Part shown: positions 54,794 to 62,379 of the stretch, piece by piece
Position numbering within the stretch: position 1 is the first letter of the stretch
Layout of the letters: the number at the start of each line of letters is the position of its first letter
DNA from: Pedobacter cryoconitis
GTDB taxonomy: Bacteria > Bacteroidota > Bacteroidia > Sphingobacteriales > Sphingobacteriaceae
Reading direction: 5' to 3'
DNA length: 64,000 nucleotides
Assembly (NCBI RefSeq): GCF_014207135.1
Contig: NZ_JACHCC010000010.1
Coordinates: 1-64,000, forward strand
Notes under the pieces: model-generated
Seen by the model: only the letters and a program-made list of their open reading frames with translations
The model's database searches: none
Told to the model about the DNA's origin: nothing
Position numbers and translations under genes: made by a program

Positions 54794-55867
54794 TTATAAG
54801 GTTATTTGAAGTTTGAACGAGTAGGTGTCTGCATTTTCCACTATCTGGATGTGATGGTTATCTAAATAATATGCATCCAGCCTTAGTTTTAGATTTTTAA
54901 GGCCTAATCCATGACTCATTACGGTTCTTCTCGTCCTTAGCTTTCTGTTAGTAATGGTGAACTGCAGTTTATTATCATCAATGTCCAGGTTAATTTTTAC
55001 GGGATTTTCATAGTTTTTAAGGTCAGCATATTTAAAAATATTTTCAACAGGGGTTAACAGAATTAATGGAATTATTTTAAGGTTACCTGTGTTTCCCGTA
55101 ATAGTGAAAGATAACTGTAAATTATGATCAAACCTAAATTGATTTAAGTCAATAAACGAAGCAATCTGTTCTATTTCTTCAGCCAGATCTACTTTGCCAT
55201 TTAATGGCACTTCTGTCAATGCATAACGCATAATGTCAGAAAGGAGAAGTATGGGCTTACTTAAGCCCGGTGAAGTTCTGATAGCTGAATTATGTAAGAA
55301 GTTCAATGTATTAAAAAGGAAATGTGGGTTGATCTGAGATTTTAAATAGGCAATTTCGGAGTCAATCAGTTGTTTTTCCAGCTTCTGATGATTTAACTGG
55401 TCCAGCAATTTGCTTTTTTCCATGTCTGATATTTTCTTTCGTTGAACTATGATATTCAATGCGAACCAGTAACCTGTGCTTAACCCCATAAAATAAATAA
55501 ACCGCCAGATCGTTTGTATGATTTGGAGCCGGGGTTTTGCTAAAAGGTTAAATTTACTTATGTTTAATAAATCATAAGCCTCGGCAAATGCATATTTTAA
55601 AAAAGTGTAGCCTAAAAATTCAAGCAGAACTAAGATTACTGCGAGATATATGGGTTTTTTATTTTTATAAATTAAGGGTAATACAATATTTGCATTAATG
55701 TAAAAAAGAAGAATGTTGATAATGTAAGCACTGATATATTCAGAAATGGATGAAAACTTTCCTGCTATGAAATAAATAAGCATTACTTCATAAGTTATAA
55801 ATAATGTCCATACAAATACGCTTGCACGGTAGAATTTGGCGTTTTTAAGAGTGGCTGCGAAAATCAT
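54794..55867 (-). CDS. Membrane sensor histidine kinase (LytS/YehU type)
   Basis: 357 residues. Four membrane helices (about 17-37, 44-66, 73-92, 117-140) form the sensor part, followed by a HisKA-7TM-type kinase region with phospho-His H182 in QINPHFLFNTLNFLH and a degenerate ATPase domain (LKLRLDAYYL). It probably detects a small ligand at the membrane and phosphorylates the LytTR regulator. It is divergent from the precursor-peptide gene with a 117-base gap that could contain a shared control region. Confidence 0.9.
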   Translation of the reverse strand: MIFAATLKNAKFYRASVFVWTLFITYEVMLIYFIAGKFSSISEYISAYIINILLFYINANIVLPLIYKNKKPIYLAVILVLLEFLGYTFLKYAFAEAYDLLNISKFNLLAKPRLQIIQTIWRFIYFMGLSTGYWFALNIIVQRKKISDMEKSKLLDQLNHQKLEKQLIDSEIAYLKSQINPHFLFNTLNFLHNSAIRTSPGLSKPILLLSDIMRYALTEVPLNGKVDLAEEIEQIASFIDLNQFRFDHNLQLSFTITGNTGNLKIIPLILLTPVENIFKYADLKNYENPVKINLDIDDNKLQFTITNRKLRTRRTVMSHGLGLKNLKLRLDAYYLDNHHIQIVENADTYSFKLQITL

Positions 55868-55984
55868 TGATCAAATATAAGGGATTATATGGTGATTCAC
55901 CCTGACATTATGGGAGTTCGTGTAATAACTTTTTTAATGTGTAAAGACACGCTTAAAATTGAGACAAATCAAACGTGTTACATC

Positions 55985-56158
55985 ATGAAAAAATCAAACT
56001 TTAAATCATTGAAACTGGAGATCACCCCAGTTTATCAAATTTCAGCTTTTAATAGACAGCATATAGATTTTCTTATTACGGAGCCTACGGATCCTGATCC
56101 TACTACAGCTACTGTTACATTCACAACTAAATTCTTTAATAATCGCGTTATAAGATAA
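55985..56158 (+). CDS. Putative LanB precursor peptide (57 residues, Thr-rich, Cys-free)
   Basis: An ATG at 55985 gives a 57-residue peptide; the open frame continues back to 55889 but the upstream part looks like untranslated leader. A basic, aliphatic first half (MKKSNFKSLKLEITPVYQIS) has the look of Bacteroidota LanB leader peptides. The second half (EPTDPDPTTATVTFTTKFFN) has eight Thr in 26 residues and no Cys or Ser, so LanB could dehydrate it to dehydrobutyrine but no lanthionine rings could form. A strong terminator follows. The precursor assignment is inferred from composition and position only. Confidence 0.6.
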   Translation: MKKSNFKSLKLEITPVYQISAFNRQHIDFLITEPTDPDPTTATVTFTTKFFNNRVIR

Positions 56159-56172
56159 TTTTCTACTTAATC

Positions 56173-56216
56173 TTAAACAAAAGAGGGTGCCATGAAAAGC
56201 ACCCTCTTTTGTTTAA
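56173..56216 (+). terminator. Intrinsic terminator of the precursor-peptide gene
   Basis: 18-bp inverted repeat (inner arms aaacaaaagagggtgc/gcaccctcttttgttt, plus two more base pairs) around an 8-base loop, 15 bases after the peptide stop codon. Confidence 0.92.
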
Positions 56217-56237
56217 TAACGTCTTCGGGGTGTAATG

Positions 56238-56334
56238 CAGTCATAGTCGTGACTGATCCCATGGCTAACTGGTCTTAATCCATAGCAAGTCCATGTTTTT
56301 ACTCGAAATACGTGGACTTGCTATGGACTAAGAC
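56238..56334. repeat. Two stacked hairpins in non-coding DNA
   Basis: First hairpin cagtca-tagtcg-tgactg at 56238-56255. Second, larger inverted repeat with 24-base arms at 56272-56295 and 56311-56334 (core ccatagcaagtcca and its complement; two mismatched positions, one a possible G-T), with a 15-base loop. There are no terminator T tracts. The 18-bp terminator immediately upstream is separate. This looks like a REP-like or small mobile element. Confidence 0.6.
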
Positions 56335-56359
56335 TATGCCGAATATGTGCTTATCCCGA

Positions 56360-56392
56360 CCAGTACCCGAGCAGTACCCGACCAGTATACGA
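56360..56392 (+). repeat. Three tandem 11-bp repeats
   Basis: ccagtacccga, gcagtacccga, ccagtatacga in direct succession, followed by a partial unit gtactg. The repeat immediately follows the large inverted repeat and is part of the same non-coding block. From 56393 to 56579 nothing further is recognised. Confidence 0.7.
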
Positions 56393-56579
56393 GTACTGTC
56401 TTATCTGTCTGCAGCAAGATCTTATTTTCAGTTTTACCAAGAAAAGTGGTGCTGACATTTTTTGATACTACTTTCTTGGCTTTAAATTTGATTGGATATA
56501 ATCAGAGCCCCATTTTAAGATCCATCAGATAAAACTATTTTCGGGCTTTTGATTAATCATTTAATTAAAACAAGTATTT

Positions 56580-57263
56580 ATGAGAACGATAAAATTTCCT
56601 AAGATGAAGACTGCGCTACTTCTTTGTGCAGTCTTGTTATTGAATATTTCTGCTAATGCACAGGATAAAGAAATTAAAAAGGTGGAAGATGCGACAACAG
56701 TCCTGAGTGACTTCAGTAAAATGAAGGAGTCCATTCCTAAAGAATTGCTCTCAGTAACCCAGGGAATCATTGTTGTCCCTAAATTAATCAATGCCGGTTT
56801 TGTTGTTGGTGCTAAACGGGGGAAAGGGATTGCTATGGTTAAAAGAGCGGATGGCACCTGGAGTAACCCGGTTTTTGTGACCATGACGGGGGGTAGCCTG
56901 GGCGCACAGATTGGCGTGCAGTCTGTAGACCTGGTTCTGATATTTAAACACAGTAAAAGTCTGACTGATATTAAGAAAAGCAGTTTCACCCTTGGTGGAG
57001 ATCTTTCGATTGCTGCCGGACCTGTGGGCAGAAATTCTACTGCAAATACGGATTATAAACTGGAAGCAGAAGTTTATTCTTATTCACGTAGTAAAGGCCT
57101 TTTTGCAGGAATCTCTTTAAATGGAGCCTCATTGGATATAGATGCCCAGGCAAATACACATTTCTATGGAAAAGCAGCTTCGGCGCATACTATTTTTAAT
57201 GCACCTGATAATTCCATCACCTCTGTCAAAGAATTGAAGTCTACCTTAAAAGCAATGGAATAA
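56580..57263 (+). CDS. SYLF-domain (YSC84-like) lipid-binding protein
   Basis: 227 residues with a signal peptide ending near ISANAQ (about 28; a second ATG at 56604 gives a standard 20-residue signal). The SYLF domain follows: LLSVTQGIIVVPKLINAGFV, GAKRGKGIAM, GGSLGAQIGVQSVDLVLIF and AAGPVGRNSTANTDYKL. SYLF proteins bind phospholipids in eukaryotes; the bacterial exported forms are of uncertain function, probably envelope-associated. Confidence 0.88.
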   Translation: MRTIKFPKMKTALLLCAVLLLNISANAQDKEIKKVEDATTVLSDFSKMKESIPKELLSVTQGIIVVPKLINAGFVVGAKRGKGIAMVKRADGTWSNPVFVTMTGGSLGAQIGVQSVDLVLIFKHSKSLTDIKKSSFTLGGDLSIAAGPVGRNSTANTDYKLEAEVYSYSRSKGLFAGISLNGASLDIDAQANTHFYGKAASAHTIFNAPDNSITSVKELKSTLKAME

Positions 57264-57336
57264 TCATTTGCTTTTTTTAAACCAGGCCTTCTCTGATTTG
57301 TTATGCTGATTGTTTTTAATTGTAAATCTTAAACTT

Positions 57337-57509
57337 ATGACTGAGTATTCGAAAAAAGCAGCCGAAAAGATTGAAAAAACAATGCATGAAATGAAGGAAG
57401 GCCATTTAATTCAGGGAGCGGAGCAAAGGTAACCTCCAGAAAACAGGCAATAGCTATTGGATTAGCCGAAGCCAGAAAATCCGGAGCTAAAGTCCCGGAG
57501 AAGAAATAG
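57337..57509 (+). pseudogene. Frameshifted DUF6496-like small gene
   Basis: An ATG at 57337 opens a frame that ends after 31 codons (TAA 57430) following SKKAAEKIEKTMHEMKEGHL. The minus-one frame continues SGSGAKVTSRKQAIAIGLAE and then ARKSGAKVPEKK to a TAG at 57507. Together these give the usual DUF6496 small basic protein of about 57 residues. Loss of one base, most simply a T near 57408-57412, breaks it. It could be a real lesion or a sequencing error. Confidence 0.7.
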
Positions 57510-57511
57510 CT

Positions 57512-58399
57512 TTAATGCACTGGCTCTTTCCGGTCATTCAAAAATTCACGTTGATAATTCAATGGACTTTTACCTGTAATCGATTTAAAATATTTGTGAA
57601 AGCTGGCGAAATTATAAAAGCCACTTTCGTAACAGATTTGCTTCACATTGATTTTATTTTCAATCAGTAATTTGCAGGCATGACCTATTCTTATTTCATT
57701 AATGAACTGAGAATAGGTCTTTCTTGTTCTTGATTTAAAATATCTGCAAAAATAATTGACGCTGACATGTGCGATGTCGGCTACTTCCTGTGTCTGTATC
57801 TTTCTTTTAAAGTTAGCCAGGGAGAATTCGTAAATTGCATGTATCCTGTCATTTTCAGACTCTTCGAAATTGTGTTTAAAACCAATAGAAGACAATAATC
57901 TTGTGTTATTACAATTTCCAATAGTGGTCAGTGCTTCCATAAGCAGGATTATCTTTTTTGAACCCTCTGTCTGTAGGAGCTGCTCGAGTATTTCGCCGAT
58001 CTGGATTTTGATTTGTCCGCCAATCTGAAGTCCTCTGCGGGCTTTTTCCAATGTGTTTTTAATTAGTTTGTTTTCGGGTAAATTGAGAAATACATCTCCC
58101 CAGAAATTTTCATTGAAGTGAATAACCCGTACATCTGCACTGGTATGGACCTGTTCATCAAAATATATATCGTCAAACCTCCAGTAATGGGGTAGATTTG
58201 CTCCAATTAAAATAACATCTCCCGAGCGGAACCGCTTAATGCTGTCGCCAATAAACTGTGTACCATTGCCTTTTTTAAAATGAATCAGTTCTACTTCAGT
58301 ATGATAATGCCATCTGTTATTGATATAAGGTACATTATCCTGTCTGGCATTAAAAGAATTGATTGGATTTGGGGAGGCTTTTAAAAGTTGTGGTTTCAT
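57512..58399 (-). CDS. AraC-family transcriptional regulator of the sugar cluster
   Basis: 295 residues. An N-terminal cupin sensor domain (HYHTEVELIHFKKGNGTQFI, SGDVILIGANLPHYWRF) is followed by a C-terminal AraC double HTH (VADIAHVSVNYFCRYFKSRT, QICYESGFYNFASFHKYFKS). It should bind a sugar or pathway intermediate and control the divergent catabolic operon. Its start codon and leader are duplicated in front of the FAH gene at 61504. Its 3' end is 2 bases from the frameshifted gene. Confidence 0.9.
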   Translation of the reverse strand: MKPQLLKASPNPINSFNARQDNVPYINNRWHYHTEVELIHFKKGNGTQFIGDSIKRFRSGDVILIGANLPHYWRFDDIYFDEQVHTSADVRVIHFNENFWGDVFLNLPENKLIKNTLEKARRGLQIGGQIKIQIGEILEQLLQTEGSKKIILLMEALTTIGNCNNTRLLSSIGFKHNFEESENDRIHAIYEFSLANFKRKIQTQEVADIAHVSVNYFCRYFKSRTRKTYSQFINEIRIGHACKLLIENKINVKQICYESGFYNFASFHKYFKSITGKSPLNYQREFLNDRKEPVH

Positions 58400-58442
58400 C
58401 TGTTTATGTTTATTGTTTTTTCATTTGTCAGATGGATCCTTT
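58394..58442 (-). repeat. Leader/start segment of the AraC gene, duplicated at 61462
   Basis: Read on the minus strand, this 49-base segment from aaaggatccatctg to the first two codons (atgaaa) of the AraC gene is identical to 61462-61509 on the plus strand except for one extra G. Similar gattaaaa/aat elements continue upstream of both. Confidence 0.85.
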
Positions 58443-58620
58443 AATGATTGTTTTAATCCTATCGGATTCATTTTTTTGTTACAAATGATGGCTGATAAAA
58501 GGTAAATATGCCAAAATCATTTAATCTTTCGTTCAAATGGTAAAATAAATAAAATCAAAAATACCTTCCTTTGGTTATACAATTTATAAGGTTGTGACTT
58601 TTACCCCGATGATAGAAAAA

Positions 58621-58953
58621 ATGAAGAGATACTGTCTGACACTTGATTTAATCAATGACCCTGAGTTAATCAGGGAATATGAGCGTTTTCATAAAAAAAT
58701 ATGGCCGGAAATTTATGAAAGCATCAAAACTGCCGGCATTGAAGAAATGCAGATTTATCGCTTTTCCAACCGGCTGATGATGATTATGGAAGTTAATGAA
58801 ACTTTCAGTTTTGAGCAGAAGGCTAAAATGGATGCTACTAATGAAAGGGTTCAGGAATGGGAAAAACTGATGTGGAAGTATCAGCAGGCGCTTCCGGGAG
58901 CTAAACCCGGCGAAAAATGGATGTTAATGACTCAAATCTTTGATCTTGAATAA
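58621..58953 (+). CDS. L-rhamnose/L-fucose-type mutarotase (RhaM family)
   Basis: 110 residues from the ATG at 58621 (ATG at 58609 or GTG at 58594 would extend it; the short form gives the usual family start MKRYCLTLDL). RhaM landmarks: YERFHKKIWPEI, GIEEMQIYRFSNRLMMIMEV and the terminal FDLE. It interconverts sugar anomers and feeds the sugar dehydrogenase. First gene of the catabolic operon; the next gene starts 1 base after its stop. Confidence 0.88.
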   Translation: MKRYCLTLDLINDPELIREYERFHKKIWPEIYESIKTAGIEEMQIYRFSNRLMMIMEVNETFSFEQKAKMDATNERVQEWEKLMWKYQQALPGAKPGEKWMLMTQIFDLE

Positions 58954-58954
58954 T

Positions 58955-60619
58955 ATGGAGTCTACAGAAACAACTTACTTTATACAAATCCATCCGCTGG
59001 ATAACGTATTGGTTGCCCTGGTAGACTTACCTGCAGGATTTACGGTAAGGTTTAACACAATGACTTTTAAAACTATCACCCCGATAGCCGCCAAGCACAA
59101 ATTTACCATACATGATCTGTCTGAAGGGAACAGTATATTCATGTATGGTGTGCTGGTCGGTAAAGCCAGCGAGGCTATTCCCGCTGGGCATGTGATCACT
59201 GTTGATAATGTAAAACACGCAGCTCAGGGATATCAGTTAGGAGAAAGAAAGACTAATTGGTCAAGACCTGATGTCAGTGCTTTTAAAGACAGAACGTTTA
59301 TGGGCTTTCACAGACAGGACGGCTCGGTAGGAACGGCCAATTACTGGATTGTCATCCCGCTTGTGTTTTGTGAGAACCGTAATGTCGAAGTTTTAAAAGA
59401 AGCACTTACAGATAAACTGGGTTTTAAAAAACCAGGGAGTTATGAAAACGAAGTAGATAGCTTAATCGCTTTATATCAGACTGGTAAAACAGTAGAAGAA
59501 ATATTGCAGGCAGATTTACAGCATACAACTCTGGTACCACCATCTAACAGGTTGTTCCCAAATATAGACGGGATAAAGTTTCTGAACCATGATATGGGAT
59601 GTGGAGGAACGAGAATGGATTCGGATGCACTTTGTGGTTTACTGGCAGGCTATATCACCCATCCGAATGTGGCAGGTGCGACAGTCCTTAGTTTAGGTTG
59701 TCAGCACGCACAAATCAGTATACTGGAAGCTGAAATTAAAAAGCGTGATGCCGGGTTTAGCAAACCTCTGGTTATTCTTGAACAGCAGAAATTAGGAACC
59801 GAAAGCAGGTTATTACAGGAAGCATTAAAGCAAACTTTTGCCGGTCTGATGGTTGCAAATCAACAGGAAAGAGCACCGGCACCTTTAGCTAAACTGTGTG
59901 TTGGTCTTGAATGTGGGGGCTCAGATGGATTCTCAGGAATCTCAGCAAACCCGGCTTTAGGTCACCTTTCAGATTTACTGGTCACGCTGGGTGGTAGTGT
60001 TGTTCTTGCCGAGTTCCCTGAATTATGTGGAGTTGAACAGGAATTAAGTGACCGTTGTATAGATGTAGATACGGCAAACCGTTTTATGGGATTGATGAGT
60101 ACTTATAATGCGCTGGCAGAAGCTACAGGCTCAGGATTTTATGCTAATCCTTCACCTGGGAATATCAAAGACGGTTTGATTACTGATGCTATAAAATCTG
60201 CCGGTGCTGCAAAAAAAGGAGGGAACTCTCCCGTAACCGCCGTACTGGATTATCCTGAAAAGGTGTCAAAACCGGGGCTGAATTTGTTATGCACACCAGG
60301 TAGTGACGTGGAAAGTACAACAGCCGAGGTTGGTTCAGGAGCAAATATCGTGTTATTTACAACGGGCCTGGGAACACCAACGGGAAACCCGGTTGCACCT
60401 GTAATTAAACTGTCTACCAATACAGCTTTATTTAATAAAATGCCTGATATTATTGATATTAACTGCGGTACTATCATAGAAGGTACAGAGAGCATTGAGC
60501 AGGCAGGGGCCCGGATCCTGAATTATGTAATTGATGTAGCCAGCGGAATTATTAAACCAAAGGCAGTTGAGTCGGGGCATGATGATTTTATTCCCTGGAA
60601 AAGAGGCGTTTCATTATAA
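58955..60619 (+). CDS. UxaA-family sugar-acid dehydratase (altronate/L-fuconate type)
   Basis: 554 residues from the ATG at 58955 (a TTG at 58940 was not used). An N-terminal SAF-like domain (about 1-90) is followed by the UxaA catalytic domain with FLNHDMGCGGTRMDSDALCG, LSLGCQHAQ and KLCVGLECGGSDGFSG. Domain order is that of altronate dehydratase, here in one chain, whereas the Campylobacter fucose locus splits it in two. It should dehydrate an aldonate such as L-fuconate to the 2-keto-3-deoxy acid. The assignment to fuconate rather than altronate rests on the neighbours. Confidence 0.85.
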   Translation: MESTETTYFIQIHPLDNVLVALVDLPAGFTVRFNTMTFKTITPIAAKHKFTIHDLSEGNSIFMYGVLVGKASEAIPAGHVITVDNVKHAAQGYQLGERKTNWSRPDVSAFKDRTFMGFHRQDGSVGTANYWIVIPLVFCENRNVEVLKEALTDKLGFKKPGSYENEVDSLIALYQTGKTVEEILQADLQHTTLVPPSNRLFPNIDGIKFLNHDMGCGGTRMDSDALCGLLAGYITHPNVAGATVLSLGCQHAQISILEAEIKKRDAGFSKPLVILEQQKLGTESRLLQEALKQTFAGLMVANQQERAPAPLAKLCVGLECGGSDGFSGISANPALGHLSDLLVTLGGSVVLAEFPELCGVEQELSDRCIDVDTANRFMGLMSTYNALAEATGSGFYANPSPGNIKDGLITDAIKSAGAAKKGGNSPVTAVLDYPEKVSKPGLNLLCTPGSDVESTTAEVGSGANIVLFTTGLGTPTGNPVAPVIKLSTNTALFNKMPDIIDINCGTIIEGTESIEQAGARILNYVIDVASGIIKPKAVESGHDDFIPWKRGVSL

Positions 60620-60627
60620 TTTGATAT

Positions 60628-61392
60628 ATGTTTAGTTTAAAAGGAAAAACGGCCATTATTACCGGAGGCGGAAGTGGGATAGGAAAAGCTATCTCAGTTT
60701 TGTTTGCCAGACAAGGTGCAAAGGTCCATATTATAGAGCTCAATGAAGCAGCGGCTTTAGAAACAATCCACGAGATTGAGCAAAATCAAGGCCTGGCTTA
60801 TCACCATAGTTGTGACGTCAGTAAACAAACTGAGGTACTAAATATATTTGATCAGATCGGATGTGCTGATATCCTGGTTAATAATGCTGGTATTGCACAT
60901 ATAGGAAAGGCTGATACAACCAGTGAAGAGGATTTTGACAGGGTTTTTGATGTCAATGTTAAAGGAGCATACAATATGCTATTCGCTGCTATTCCATTTT
61001 TGAAAAAGAGTAAAAGTCCTGTTATCCTGAATATGGCTTCAATTGCAGCAGTGGTTGGTATAACAGACAGGTTTGCCTATTCCATGAGTAAAGGAGCGAT
61101 TTATGCGATGACGATGTCAGTAGCCCGGGATTACCTGACCGATGGTATCCGTTGTAACAGTATTTCTCCGGCAAGAGTTCATACTCCTTTTGTAGATGGG
61201 TTTATTTCAAAAAATTACGCTGGCCAGGAAGATGAAGTTTTTGATAAACTCTCTAAAAGTCAGCCTGTCGGACGGATGGGGAAACCCGAAGAAGTAGCTG
61301 CACTGGCTTTATATCTTTGTGCAGAGGAGTCCGGTTTTATTACTGGAAATGATTACCCTATTGATGGGGGATTTATAAAACTTAATAACTAA
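60628..61392 (+). CDS. SDR dehydrogenase, probable 2-keto-3-deoxy-L-fuconate dehydrogenase
   Basis: 254 residues of classical short-chain dehydrogenase: TGGGSGIG cofactor motif, VNNAGIAH, catalytic Tyr-Lys in FAYSMSKGA, and the C-terminal ITGNDYPIDGGFIK. In the non-phosphorylative deoxy-sugar pathway it would oxidise the 2-keto-3-deoxy acid to the 2,4-diketo acid for cleavage by the FAH hydrolase encoded next. It is 8 bases after the dehydratase gene. Confidence 0.85.
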   Translation: MFSLKGKTAIITGGGSGIGKAISVLFARQGAKVHIIELNEAAALETIHEIEQNQGLAYHHSCDVSKQTEVLNIFDQIGCADILVNNAGIAHIGKADTTSEEDFDRVFDVNVKGAYNMLFAAIPFLKKSKSPVILNMASIAAVVGITDRFAYSMSKGAIYAMTMSVARDYLTDGIRCNSISPARVHTPFVDGFISKNYAGQEDEVFDKLSKSQPVGRMGKPEEVAALALYLCAEESGFITGNDYPIDGGFIKLNN

Positions 61393-61461
61393 AATTAACT
61401 ATGAATCCGACATGATTAAAATAATGATTAAGCACGTAGGGCAATGATTATTTTAATCATC

Positions 61462-61509
61462 AAAGGATCCATCTGACAAATAAAAAACAATAAACATAAA
61501 CAGATGAAA
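61462..61509 (+). repeat. Copy of the AraC-gene leader in front of the FAH gene
   Basis: 48 bases ending in the first two codons of the FAH gene, matching 58394-58442 in inverted orientation with one missing G. Upstream, 61402-61461 carries related aatccga and gattaaaataat elements. The 111-base gap in an otherwise compact operon suggests a separate promoter here. Confidence 0.85.
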
Positions 61510-62361
61510 TTAATAAGATGGGGCGAAACCGGCCGGGAAAAGACAGGTGTAATTATCAATGATATTAAATATGATACTTCCGCTTTCGGCAGAGACTATA
61601 ATGAAGATTTTTTTGAAAAAAACGGATTGGCAAGATTAGCAGAATTTGTGAAAGCAAATGCTGGTAAACTGGAGCGTATTCCTGATTCAGCACGTTTAGG
61701 GTCACCAATTGCACGACCATCTAAAATTATCTGTATAGGATTAAATTATGCAGATCATGCGAAAGAAACCAATGCACCGCTGCCTGTTGAACCTATCATT
61801 TTTATGAAATCGACTTCAGCACTGGCAGGCCCTAATGATACCATTATAACCCCGAAAAATTCTGTTAAAACTGATTGGGAAGTAGAACTTGCAGTAGTTA
61901 TCGGTAAAAAAGCTTCTTATGTAGAGGAAGCCGAGGCATTGGACTATGTAGCTGGTTATGCTTTGCATAATGATGTTTCAGAGCGCGAATTCCAGATTGA
62001 AAGAAATGGTACCTGGGATAAAGGGAAAGGTTGTGATACTTTTGCTCCGATAGGTCCGTTTTTAGCTACTCCCGATGAATTGACTGATCTCAATAATTTA
62101 CGTCTCTGGTTGAAAGTGAATGGTAAAACCATGCAGGATGGTAATACTTCTAACTTTATTTTCAGCGTTCCTTTTGTGATTTCCTATGTGAGCCAGTTTA
62201 TGACTTTACTTCCGGGGGATGTGATTTCGACAGGTACCCCTGCTGGTGTCGGGCTGGGTTTCAACCCACCTGTATATCTTAAAGAAGGTGATGTTGTAGA
62301 ATTGGGAATTGATGGACTTGGAACTTCCAGACAGGAAGTTAGGGCATATGGAAAAAAGTAA
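61504..62361 (+). CDS. Fumarylacetoacetate-hydrolase family protein, probable 2,4-diketo-3-deoxy-L-fuconate hydrolase
   Basis: 285 residues. FAH-family features: KIICIGLNYADHAKET, the metal ligands in TDWEVELAVVIG and HNDVSEREFQ, DTFAPIGPFL and the GDVISTGTPAGVG loop. In the fucose-type pathway it cleaves the 2,4-diketo acid to pyruvate and lactate. It is led by the duplicated AraC leader, so it may be independently expressed. Other FAH activities are possible. Confidence 0.85.
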   Translation: MKLIRWGETGREKTGVIINDIKYDTSAFGRDYNEDFFEKNGLARLAEFVKANAGKLERIPDSARLGSPIARPSKIICIGLNYADHAKETNAPLPVEPIIFMKSTSALAGPNDTIITPKNSVKTDWEVELAVVIGKKASYVEEAEALDYVAGYALHNDVSEREFQIERNGTWDKGKGCDTFAPIGPFLATPDELTDLNNLRLWLKVNGKTMQDGNTSNFIFSVPFVISYVSQFMTLLPGDVISTGTPAGVGLGFNPPVYLKEGDVVELGIDGLGTSRQEVRAYGKK

Positions 62362-62379
62362 TTTTTAAGAATATCAAAA

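Noticed and set aside
56360..56392. Tandem repeats considered as a CRISPR array
   Set aside because: Units are 11 bp with no spacers and no cas genes nearby.
56347..56532. 61-codon ORF with a Thr/Ser-rich start and one Cys, considered as a second LanB substrate
   Set aside because: Its beginning is encoded by the 11-bp tandem repeats, it lies after the precursor terminator without a visible promoter, and the rest is an undistinguished hydrophobic sequence.
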